From: Phoronis australis
Lineage: Eukaryota; Phoronida; Phoronidae
DNA: 64,000 nt
Direction: 5' to 3'
Assembly (NCBI GenBank): GCA_002633005.1
Contig: NMRA01000261.1
Span: 62,001-126,000, forward strand
The notes under the pieces were generated by a model that was not told where the DNA came from, did not search any database, and was given only the letters and a program-made list of their open reading frames with translations. Below, one piece after another: positions 13,795 to 25,900 of this stretch. Within the stretch, counting starts at the first letter, position 1. Every line of letters begins with the position of its first letter. The position numbers and the translations under genes were made by a program.

Positions 13795-13951
13795 CGACAG
13801 TGAGACTACATTGTAGACAGTGACCACCGTCTCTAGTTAAATTACAGACAATGGAGCTCCTAGAGGTGCTTCATACGCTGGAAGCTTTTCGGCAAATTAT
13901 GCCTCACACTGACTAAAACAACAAAGTCACATTGTTATAAATACCTGTTAA

Positions 13952-14050
13952 GCATAGAGGGACACCTTAGGAGGCTGTTGATATATTTAATTCCTTCCAA
14001 TTCAAAGAAAAACTCCTGTTATCAAACTTATTCTTTGAGCAGTCCCCAAA
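13952..14050. repeat. Dispersed repeat GCATAGAGGGACACCTTAG, copy right of the hAT-like element
   Basis: Same order of phrases as the left copy at 10.9 kb, with a GGAAGCTTTTCGGC block about 80 bp upstream corresponding to the AAGCTTTTCG block at 10.85 kb. Confidence 0.5.
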
Positions 14051-14099
14051 TTTTACATTACGCTAACCAGGGGATATGACGTCATTGTTAAATTCATTT

Positions 14100-14365
14100 C
14101 CACAATTGGGAGAAATTTTCCAGATCAAGAGAACTTGTTCTCTTAATTAGAAGAATTCACTTGATCGGGAGAAATTCTCCCAATTTGAGAACCTAATTCT
14201 GTTACAGTTGTATTTTGTACTCTAGAGGTCTGTTCTAAAAGCTCAAAATAAGTTCCTATGAGCAGAAGCAGGTTCTGAAATTAGGAGAATGTGTTTCGAT
14301 CGGGTAAATTCTGATTGGCAGAATTTTTTTGCTCTTGATTTCCTGGAATTCTCTCAATTGGGTGA
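14100..14365. repeat. Clustered palindromic GGGAGAAATTCTCCCAATT motifs
   Basis: Several short inverted and direct repeats of AATTGGGAGAA / TTCTCCCAATT and GATCGGG lie within about 260 bp, right after the hAT-like zone. The best stem is GGGAGAAATTCTCCC near 14167. No coding capacity; origin unknown. Confidence 0.5.
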
Positions 14366-15109
14366 ATTTCACAAAATGAACTATTACCTATTTGCCAGTC
14401 GGTTTGGATGTTCGAATCACATGCTGATGGCTCCGGTTCGATACTAGGCATAGTTGTAGACATGTGTTGTCTTGTTATATTTGTTTCTCAGAACACTGCC
14501 CCTTCTTTCAATGTAGCGAGGTAGTATTGCTTAGCAAATCTCACCCAATCTGTCAATGTATAAATTTACAAATTGTAATCTGCAAAAAAATCATCCTGAA
14601 ATATGGACGAAAATGGTTTCAAACTATGAAATAACATCTTGGTGTACTTGTATCGTTCTTTAGTTTCTCACAGAGGCCCTTTAATACCACTTTTCACATT
14701 TTTTTGGCACTGAGGAGATTAAAATGGCTGTACTTTAGTTTTCAATTTAAAAGAGCACTTCTTTCTCATATTCCTTGCATCCATGTTTTCTAAAAATATG
14801 GAGATCAGCTCCCAAAATCTTATGCAGCAAAAATACTATGGCTTATTCCCTTCACTTGAAGGTCATGCAGAATGAGCACATCATGCAAGTAGCTTATGAT
14901 TTTCTGCTTAACAGCAGATGTAACTGGAAACACTGCATGTCATTTGATTCCATAAAACTGTGATCAAAGTTTGGTGATATGTTACAAATAGGTAGAATGA
15001 ACTTCTCTTCATTTTTACATTGTCATGAGGAATCATTTCCATTGAAAATCTTTGAAAACGTGCCCGCCGGGTGATTGTAGTCATTTTGTACTTATTGTCT
15101 TTGTTGTAG

Positions 15110-18100
15110 TTGCGTATTGCAGCTTTAAACGAGTCCAGTAGCAGTGAGTCGGAAAATGAGACCTTGTCAACTCCTAGACTAAAGACCACTAAAGAAGCAC
15201 AGGTAAGTACAGGAGGAGTGATAGCAGTGGCGCATCTATGAGAGAGGGTCAGAAGGCGCTGACAATAAAACGCTGTTAGCACAACAAAATGGTGTTGCTG
15301 GTCTAGAAAGCCTTCCATGGCTTAGTTCATAAATCTGACAAGTTAGAAAAAATTGCTCATATGTAGAGGTATGATTGACGAAATGGCTGATAAAAGCACT
15401 AAACAGTTAATCTTGCTTGAATTGGTTGATTTTAAGTCAGGAATGTTTTCTGAACTCGGACAAAGCTCTGAATCCTTGTTCTTGTTCTAACATTTAGCGC
15501 TCACATAAATCAACATTTAGATTTGATCTGACTTACACCCATTCAAATGTTCAATGCTTTTGCACTGTCCAAACTTGTGCATTGTGTCTAACATGATTAC
15601 TTGAATATGTTTGTGCTTTACTAAATGAACATACCATATTCTCTTGTCAGGAGTCACAGGCCTTGGTGTTGTATAATCAAGCTCTGAGTTTACACAGACA
15701 TGGAGACCACAAACAAGCTGAAGATGTCTTTCACCAGATTCTTCATTTACCCTGGTTACAAGAGGTTGGTTTATGGTCATTCTTATATGACACACTGTAC
15801 CGCTCGCACTCAGATGTTATGATGGGAATTTGCTTGGTTTAGTAACATGTACATTGAATTAAAAGTAACGAAATAGTGAAACTGCTTTGTTTTTGCAAAA
15901 GTTGAGTCCAATGAACGTCGAAAAAGAAAACCGTGCAAAACATACTCTCTTTTGCTTGCACTTTGTCTAAAGTAACATGAACACAGTCGTGATATAAACA
16001 TAGACATGATATGAACATAGACGCCATTTTACTTAAATAACTGCTGCTGCAAGCTGTGTGAGCATTGATCTGATTAACAAAATAACAGATTATGAATGTC
16101 TGAAATGAAAAAAGTTCGGTGAAAATGCACATTTCAGAGTTTATTGAACCTTAAGCGGATAAAGAGACTACAGACAGAAGGCACAATTTGTGAAAGACAA
16201 TGTTACCACTTTTGCACAATTTGGCTAGAAGATTTCGTTCGTCGTCTTCACAGTTTTGTAGCAAATTTACAGTTCTCTGATGACTAATCTTAACAGTACA
16301 TGTCTCCCACCTGATATTGCTATTATTGAACCGATTGCATCTGATGTCCCATTATTAATCTCCCACTATTGGAAGGCAAAGGCCTCTTTCTCCCAATCAC
16401 AATGCATTCCATCTGTAGAATATATTCCATTGGTGATTTTCAGGGGAAGATGAAGGTCTTGTTCTTCGTCTGATAATGTATTTCATACATACTGTAATGC
16501 CACATTTTTGATCCCTAGGGTGTGATGCAGGTCTTCTTCTCCCTCTCATAATGTACTCCATCTATACTATAATGTCCCTAGGTGCCCAACCCTGAGGAAG
16601 GTGAAGACCTTGTCCATCCAGCTCTCATTCTTAAGTACTCCATCTACAAAAATTTGGCCAGCATGGCATCACAGCGACAGGACTATCAGGCAGCCATGGA
16701 GTCTTATCTTCAGGTTAGTAATGGTTCAGACATTACCTAAAACCTATTGAGAAGTTTCTTCAAATTCATAACATTATCTTGTGAACTTAGTTAATAATGA
16801 AGTAAAATTTCATCTAATGTCTGCTTTGCTGGCACATTTGTTCAGGATTTTTCTTTTTTGTTGAGTGTTGATAATGGATTGTTTCAACATATCAGTCAAG
16901 CTATTGACTCTAGTATCATCTTTGTCCTAAAATAATTTGTCGCTGACGAAAGCAGAAAGTTGGTTTTTCGATGATCTTGGGACAATAACAGTGCACATGA
17001 AGGTAGTTTTTCCTCATTGCCAATTGTGCTTGTGTGGCTACATCACACTGTATCAGTTTAAGTGGAAAATCATTGGGAACACATGAAAAAGAATAGGTTG
17101 TTGTAGTATGCTTACAAAGTCCTTCCGCATTGTTTGCTTTGCACTTGCGGGACTTAGCATGGTGACCTAACTGCATTTGTCGGAACTATCCATTTCGCTG
17201 GGAAAGAAAACATTTGTTGTAGATTTTGTATTAATATTTTGGACATGTTTATCTGCTGTGGCTACGTCTCTTCTCTCATGTCTTCTTTTCAGGCAGTAGC
17301 TGTGGATTCCAGAGATGTGATGGTGTGGTTCAAAATGGGACTTACTGCGCTGAAGCTTGAGAATCTCAAGCTTGCTTCCTTTGCATTTGAACAAGTAGGT
17401 GAAAGTCAGTGCCTTAAATTACACAGTCCATTTTCTAAATATAGGCATGTATTCACTTAAATCACTCCTCGCAGTGTTATGGTTTGCTGCAAGCACAGGT
17501 GATGTTGTTCTGGTTCAATTAGCCTGTGTAATTGGACGTCCTCAACAGCTGCACTGTGATCAGGTAAAAGGTTTTTCATTGTATGCTTTTCAGAATCCTA
17601 TTGACTCCATTTTATTGTCATGACTTTCCTGTTTTCATTTCAGGGTCTAGAGAGTAATCCTAATCACTGGCCTTGCCTGGACAATTTATGCACAGTGCTG
17701 TATGCTATCAATAATTATGAAAGTGAGTAATGACTCTCTTTTGTTCTTTGGTTTTGCTCAATGTACACAATCGTTATCAGCAGCATTGTGTCATCTCGTA
17801 TGTAATGCATTCTTAATCACATTTGGTTTTGGCCAAAATATGAGTACGAACTTTGAAATCAGTGCATATGTAAACAACAACATATTGATTGATGTTTTGG
17901 TTTATTGTCTATAAACCATTCTCAAGACAAAAGACAAAAGTTCACAATAGTCCAAGCAAGTGACAAATGTGGAGAAACAGACTGTACAGATACATGTCAA
18001 ATTCATTGTGGAGGAAGAGACCAGAAATCAAAACAGTTGGAGCTCTATTGAGATAGCGCTCAGCTTGATTCAACCGTATATGCATAGCCTCCTTTATGAG

Positions 18101-19957
18101 GAGCCTGAGGGTGGCATTATCTTTGTCCAAGATCTGAACACCAGAGTAATCTATAGTGCGACCACTTGTCAATGAATGGTTAAGAACAGCACTATGTGTA
18201 TCTTTATTGACAATAAACCGAATCAATATGTCGCTGTTTACATTTGCGCTGATTTTAAAGTCCGTATACTAATGCAGTCTTAGTTCTGAAGTGTGCGCAA
18301 TGTTCTAAATGTCGTTTGTTAGTTGTCATGGTATTAATATTGTTCATATCTTTTTTTATTTTTTTGATATCAACATGGTCCAAGTCGGAGTATCCATGAA
18401 TCTAAACAAGTTGTCTATTTTCAGATTGTTTATATTACATATCCAAAGCTCTAGAGCGAGACTCTGGCTATGTCAAAGGTCTTGCTTTGAGAAAGGCTAT
18501 GCTTACAGAGCAACCATCACTTGAGGAATACAGTAAAGAATACTTTCAGTTCTGGTACTTCTCTTTCGTCTTCTTGTGTCCTAGAGTCACCACTCTCTTT
18601 TTCTGCCGAATTATCTTATTGTCTATTTCCTGTAATATCTCGTATGGCAGTAATTTTTTCAACTTACTGTGTGATTAAGCTTTACTTGATTTACTCTACA
18701 AAATTAAGCACATGTAACCTTGGTGTCCGAGACTTCAAAAATATTACATTGATATTATACTTACCAATTACATTTGGTTTAAACATCTCATTCTTTTAAC
18801 TTAGTTATAATGTAAGCTGTTGACATGTAAACCAAATCTTTGATTCTTCCTGAGGATGATTTTAATTTTTAATTCTTTGTTTAAAGTGAAAAGAAGTTGC
18901 ATATTCTTAGATAGTGTATTGTTCCAATCTAGTGATGGTGAGATATACACAGCTGAGCTGACAGACCAGGAATACAAAGAGGTTCTTGACAGGGCTATCG
19001 AGTTGAGACAGAGACATCAGGAACTACGTAGACCAGCTCCACTCCCTGTCCTACCCTTCAGAGCACCCCTGGACAGCTACTGGTGGGTAGTTACTGTCTG
19101 AACTTTTGGTATTGTCTAGTGACTGTTTCCGCTCTTATAGTATTCCCAAGATGTCCTAACACTTTGGACCACTAAACCCACATTCATACACACATGCGTA
19201 CACACACACACACACACATGCACACACACTCGCACATTTTGGGATCCATTTCTATTCCTTAGGGTCCATGAAGTGTTAAAAAATCATTACAGTGGCACAC
19301 CACTGCACACAATACATGTTGGCAAATGAGGTGAGTCAGGGGGTACCTCTGTCAATGGAAATATAGTGAATTTAGGGGTTACTTCTGTCAATGGATATGT
19401 GATGTATCTGGGGTTACTTCTGTCAGTGGAAATGAGGTGAATCTAGGGTTACTTCTGTCTATGGAAAATGAGGTGAATCTGGGGGTTCTTATGTCAATGG
19501 AAAATGAGGTTAATGTGGAGTTACCTCTGTCAATGCGAAATACGGGATGGTATCCAAGAAATGAAAATTGTTGTTTGTATTTCATTAATTTTATGTCGTG
19601 TAACTTACCAATATTGTGTCCAGTGTTATGCATTCCTTGGTGCAATACACTTTCTTTCTAAATCGAGTCAAGTTATACAGAAATGCAGTCTTTGTGTGAT
19701 TTTTCAACGTAACAGAGGGTTTTGAAATCATTGTTTTCACATGAAACACTCCTTTAACTCATTTAGAAATGAAGATCATTGGATCTCCATATTTCTGGGT
19801 TGCAGTGAAAATCTTAACCTAAGTGAGTTACATGAAAATCATTTATAAAGACGCTGACGTAGACGTCTTCTTTTTTCTTGAACTTTTCAGTTGGAAGAGT
19901 TTTGGCGAGAAGTTAGTGGAGCTCTATGACTACATCCTAACACAAGAGTCTCCAGTC
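15110..19957 (+). CDS. CABIN1: CABIN1 exons 1-8: N-terminal TPR region
   Basis: Eight exons encode the amino-terminal tetratricopeptide region. The first exon opens with [15 protein letters not shown], matching the vertebrate start (MIRIAALN...), so only about one residue plus Met is missing. TPR-type signatures follow: [20 protein letters not shown], then [20 protein letters not shown], then [20 protein letters not shown], and [20 protein letters not shown], the last nearly identical to human Cabin1. Exon 6 uses donor GTACTT at 18555 and joins exon 7 through a split Cys codon, restoring the conserved C-D pair. In vertebrates this half of Cabin1 contributes to HIRA-complex contacts. Exon 3 is preceded by decayed copies of its own start (16.37-16.58 kb). 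Confidence 0.93.
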
Positions 19958-22900
19958 GTGAGTATCTTACCTGTTATCTTACAATTCTAACCTAGTTCTC
20001 TTTACTTGCCGTGTCTTGGCTCTTTAACATAAACAATTCTCAAGTCATGAATGGCTAAAATATTGTTAATGTCCTTGCAAAAGTTTGCTTGCTTTATGAT
20101 GCCTTTGACATAGACAGTTGATGCAAAAGGAGCCAATTTTCCCTTTTTCATTACAAAAAACAACCACGATAGTCTGTCATCACGTTTCACCCCATGTTGA
20201 ATACTTCTGGCTCTACCAGTGGCTGTAGCTTTTCCAACTATCATATTGCTTGCAAAACTGTCATTTTTATTAAATGATGGTACTGGATTATTGACTAACA
20301 TTAATACATTTGATTCCCAGCATTATCACTGAGGGAGAACTAAATGGCATTATTGTGTTTTTAATCATGTTTAGACTTTAAGCTGCTAATGAGATATAAT
20401 GGAGATCCTCGCTCCAGCTTCCCCAATTCGCATTTGGCATCCTGGCAAAAATCTCAGGTCGCCAAGCAAAATCTGAGGTCACCAAAAAACTGAAAATCCC
20501 AGGTCACTTGAACTGTGCCCCACTGTCGTAATCTTACCCCCACCTTTTTAATTTCTCCCTGTATATGTATATTCGTTCACTAATTCTCTGACTCAATTCC
20601 TCTCCTCAACAAACGAAAATAAGATGCAGACGATTGATTGCATACATTGGCCCGATTTTTGCCAAATATACCCGACTTCTGTCTGTTTATTTCCTCTTGT
20701 AATTTAAGCGTGGTGTCAAATGCACTGATTTCGTGAAATAAATGGAACAGTTGCGAATCATAGGTAATAAATCTAGGAAAACTTAAGTAATTTAAAGTTT
20801 AGAAGTCAACACGCACTTTGAAACATATTTAGGGTGAATTATTGTCTGATTTTCGACTTCGTGACGTCTTATGATTTTTCCCAGGTCGCCTAATGCAATC
20901 TGATGTCGCACTGGCGTCCTGGAGGTCCAGCGCTGCTTGTGATAGTAATGCGTTTTATTATTCATTTATTTATTTAGACATTAAGCTGCAGAGTAGACAT
21001 GGATACCCTGACTTGTGCACCTCCCGTCACCAGTCAGATGGAGGACCAAGCAATGCCAGAGGTGGTAGACATTGATAAGATGCAGTCTGATTCAAGGAGC
21101 AACTCCAACCTTCCTGCTTATAGTCAGTCAGAGGAGAGCTGTGATATTGCCCTGTTGTTAACACCAAGTGTCGCTACTGAGGAGAGCAGTGATGTTAGAT
21201 CACTGTTAAAGGCGAGTGTTCCTGCTGAACACAAAGACATTGCCACATTGTTAAAGACTAGTGTCCCTATAAAGGAGAGCAGTGATGCCATTGCTCCACT
21301 GTTAAAGGCTAGTGTCCCCAATGAGGATATTGGTGATGTTACTCTGTTGCTAAAGGCTGCTGCTTCTTCAGAGGTCAATGTTTGTAGTGTTGATCCAGCT
21401 AAGGAGGTTGTTTCCATGACTACAGGTACTTGTATGCTAAACATATATTGGCTTTGTGCTAACAGGTTGTAGATAACTCAAGTTTGATGTTGCCCACATG
21501 TAAATTGTCTACGTTCATTAATACTGCTCGCTCACAAATGAAAGTACACAAGATTGCCACACCCTGTTTTTAATACACGGTGTTGTTATGTGGTGGAGAC
21601 GTGACTCAGTTTGCTTAACCTCAACATACTAGATGACATCCCAGTAATAATGTTCTAACTAAATGAGGTGGTCCTAACTGAAACAGTGAAAGCCTTTTGA
21701 GATGTCCATTACAAGTCACCTTTGTGTGTGCAAATATATGTCAGGGTGCTTTCTTCCGGATATTTATCTTGATAATTGTGCAGGTTAAAGCAAATAAGCC
21801 ACTAACTTATCATATTGGTGTCATTGGGACTGTTGTGTTTTGACATATTATGTAGAAGGCTGTAGCCTAGATCTTCGCAAGTAAGAAGTGACACAGTTTT
21901 AACTGTTTAGGACCAGAGTCAGAATTAACTGTCTGTTAGACGACAATACAATGGCTGCAGCAAGGGATATTATTACCCAGAAAAGGGATTTTCCAGAGAT
22001 CGGCCTCTGCACGGATTCAAATGTGGAACCCCTGTGGTTGTAGTCTAATGCTCTGCTGATGAAGCTAAATCCCACTTCTAAATGATTTAGCATTTTAAGT
22101 GTATTTTACCGGTAAAGTCACCAGCTTTCATTTCAGTGAATGTCTGTCAGTCAACAGCAAGAATTGGCAATCTATGATAAAATCATAAAAACAGCAGTAA
22201 TCCCTAAAATACATTTTTCGACCTTTAACTTGTAAAATTGTCCACTGAATGAGAATAAAGAGGGCCACCCCGAACTGTCACTTAGTGATGTGTAGTTGCA
22301 ATGGGGAAGCAAAGCATGCATAGTGATTGGTCAATGCAACAGACTAGTGTAGAAGTCATTATGTGAGATGTGATTGGTCCAGAACTGTCCTCTGCACTTG
22401 CAGCAGCTCCCACTGAGTCTCAAGATCCCAAGGAACTTCTGAGTTTAAAGAAAGGTCAGAAACGCAAACGAAATCAACCTATTGATGACCCAGCTGGTAA
22501 AAGGCGGTCTGCTAGGGTAAGATGCAGTCACGTTTACTGGAGAACTGGGAAGGTTAAAAGTATGTTACGGCTCAAAGAATGAATTTGTTCATGCATGTGT
22601 CGTTATTTGTTTTTTGTCCTGTCTAAGAAAACGCTCCAGTCATTAAAAAGTAACTCCCATCATGTCTCCGGCAGACGAGAGTGCTCTCATTTAGCTTGTT
22701 GGTTGCTAGGCAACTTGCTATGCAACAGCTGCCAAGGGATATCCTTGCGCTGTGTCGATGCTGTTTTAGACTACAAGGATGTAGAGAATAAAAATGCCAG
22801 TGAATAAATAACATTAGGATAGGTAGAGTATTCTTTGTCTTAACAGAAACAAATGGCTTAATTTCTTAGTTTCAGTCAGGTTACATAGTTTGAGCTGCCT

Positions 22901-25900
22901 TTCTCTAACGACAGGTACGCAACACACGCAAGAGGGAAGAGGAAGAGATTGTCAACTATCATGAGGTGCTTGTCAAGTTCCTACCATCCACTCTGCTGTA
23001 AGTGCTTATTGGTGGTGGTAGAGCACTGGTGCTTAAGAACAAGGTTTTTGAAAAAAGTTATGGGGGAGTTGCATTTATGTCAGAGGACTGAATATACATG
23101 GATCACGTCACATGCATGAGTCAAAACTTGCCTGAATGTGCACAATGTACTGTTAAATATTCAGAAGTTCTAGCTGAGTGTACACAGTGTACTGTTTAAC
23201 ATTCAGAAGTTCTGGCTGAATGTGCACAGTGTACTGTTTAATATTCAGAAGTTCTGGCTGAGTGTACACAGTGTACTGTTTAACATTCAGACGTTCTGGC
23301 TGAGTGTACACAGTGTACTGTTTAATATTCAGAAGTTCTGCCTGAATGTGCACAGTGTATTGTTTAATATTCAGAAGTTCTGGCTGAATGTGCACAGTGT
23401 ACTGTTTAATATTCAGAAGTTCTGGCTGAATGTACACAGTGTGCTGTTTAACAATAGATGTTATGGCTGAATGTGCATATTAGTTTACTGTTTAATATTC
23501 AGAATTTCTGGCTGAATGTGCACAGTGTGCTGTTCAATATTTAGAAGTGCTGGCTGAATATGTATTTTATACTGTTTGATATTCAGAAGTTCAGGAGTGA
23601 TCATTTAACCAAACGTGTGTTTCAAAGAGTCAGTTATAAAAGTTGGGATGTGGTTATTACGAAGTCAGTTTAGAATGTTAAATTATGCATGAGTGCTTCC
23701 TTCTTTTCCCGCTCTGTGGCTTTTAAAGTTGTTTCTGTTTTCGTGCAGAACTGTGAGTGCGGCTGAGGAGACATTGGCAGATGTTGACATGGAGACTGTT
23801 GAGTTCAGCAAGCCTGAAGAGGGCGCCACTGGTAAGTGTAGAGGCTAACATGTGCTCAGAGTCCATGGCCTCTTCATTAACGAGACACTTATTGGCTGGT
23901 GCAACACGCTTGCTGCCAATCAATGCAGCTGACATGTGCATGCGCCTTCTCAATGATCACTACAAGAGGCGGACCTTTGAGCCATGTTGTAAACAACTAT
24001 ATGCGTGTTGCTTGTAGTTTTTGATTAGATGATAAAGCTAAAAGGTTGCTTTAACCTGGTTTTATCAATAAATTTACTGCAAACTGAAAAGCACTCCAAG
24101 GCACAAATGTGTATGGAGATACATTGGGGACGAATGCCATCATAGCATTGTGAGGAAACTTGTGAAGCTCACAGCCTTCTCCAATAAATATTCTCATTAT
24201 TTTGACATTCCTTAATTACTGATATTTGAGCACAGCTTACCAGCTAGAAAAATGTGAATTTATGACTTCACCATGTTGGTTGTTATACTCTGAACATAGA
24301 ACAGTAAGTCCATTTGGTTTATAAGTCGGTATAAAGTTCTTTACAAGAATGACCATCGGGTGCATGAGTTTGGTGATGGTCTCCAGTTTTTATGTCATGA
24401 AAAGCTTTCTTTGGATTGGTAGGCCATCAATTTGTCATTTTTAAGCAATAGGCTGTGCTTTGAAGTCTCACATGTCTTTGTTTGCTGCTGACGCCAGCTC
24501 TTACATTTATTCAAAAGTTACCCACTTTCCTTTACTGTGGCGTTCTGAGGCACCTTATTTTTCACCTTATTTTGAACTCTTCAGTCTGTTGTGTAATGTC
24601 ACAGATATGATGACCCCAGATGTTAACTGTCTTGCTAACGAGGAAGAAGCTGTGAAGGATTTGATTCGTAAACGACACGTCAACTCCGGTGTTCTACAGC
24701 TCATGAGGGACTTGTGTGACATCCTGTCTAGTCAGGAATATCTCAAGTGGTGAGTTGTTAGAATACGGTTTGATCGAGGTGAGATAAAATTGGTTGGTGA
24801 AATGTTTCAAATTCAGTCAATGCCTTGATGGCATCGTATGCTTCACTGTAAGGTCTAATATTCTTTCCTTGTAGAACCTGTGAACCATTTATGGCATGCA
24901 GACCAGCCTTACTTTGCATCTTAATCGGCAATTAATGCACTTTCCTTCATAAAGAACAGTTTTTGATTCAGACTGTTTCCTGTTATGAAATTGGTCTCAA
25001 ATTGTTCTATACTCAAATTGGAGATGATTTCGGGGCTTTGTAAGAACTCTCAGTTTGTTACTGTTTGTGACCAAGCTCTTCATATTGGTTTGTCACTTTT
25101 GAGTCATGTTATGCGCCGAGCATGGTCAGTTCTTTCCAAACCCAAGATCACTTCTCATGTGAGTAAGGAACGAGTCGAAGCCAATTTTATTCTGGCAAGG
25201 GATCAAAATCAAAAGTTGACTTTTTCAACAGAATGCGGGTTTAAAAACACTAACAAAATGGTGATGTTTAGTTTGTATTGACTTGTGCGAGATCATGAAT
25301 GTTATGCCGTGTACTCATTAGTGGAAGTAAAGAAAACAGGACTATGAGACGAATAGGCTGTGGTGTCATTTCAAAGGTGGAACATAACAAGCTTAAATCT
25401 TTCAAGCGATGAATATGCAGAGGTGCCAACCACTACAATTTCGGCGACATCCCAAGACTTTTTTGGAGTTAGGTAGTGCGTTCAGAGATAAGATTATACG
25501 CCCAAGAGATACTAAGTTCCTACAAAATTGTGTTTTTAGACGTGATATTCGAAAGTTAGCCTAATGTGGACATTTTTCTGGAGTCCTCATAACTTTGTTG
25601 TCTTGCGTCATTGTTGAAAGGGGGCATTTTGAATACTCTGGTGTACCCTGCTCTCTTCTGTTGGTATGACTTGTGTCATGGTCTAAAGGGGGCAGGTTGA
25701 ATATTGTGATGTTGCCTACACTCTTCTGTTGGTATGATGATTTGTGTCATGGTCTAAAGGGGGCAGATTGAGTATTGTAATGTAACCAATTCTCTTCTGT
25801 TGGTATGATGATTTGTGTCATGGCCTGAAGGGTTCAGTTTCAAATGTTGAACACTTTCTTCTGTAGGCCTGATGGCTTGTGTCACGTCTATGTTGAAGTC

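Noticed and set aside
23153-23470. Repetitive reading frames on both strands
   Set aside because: They are produced by the 42-bp minisatellite, whose period is divisible by three; the array is intronic.
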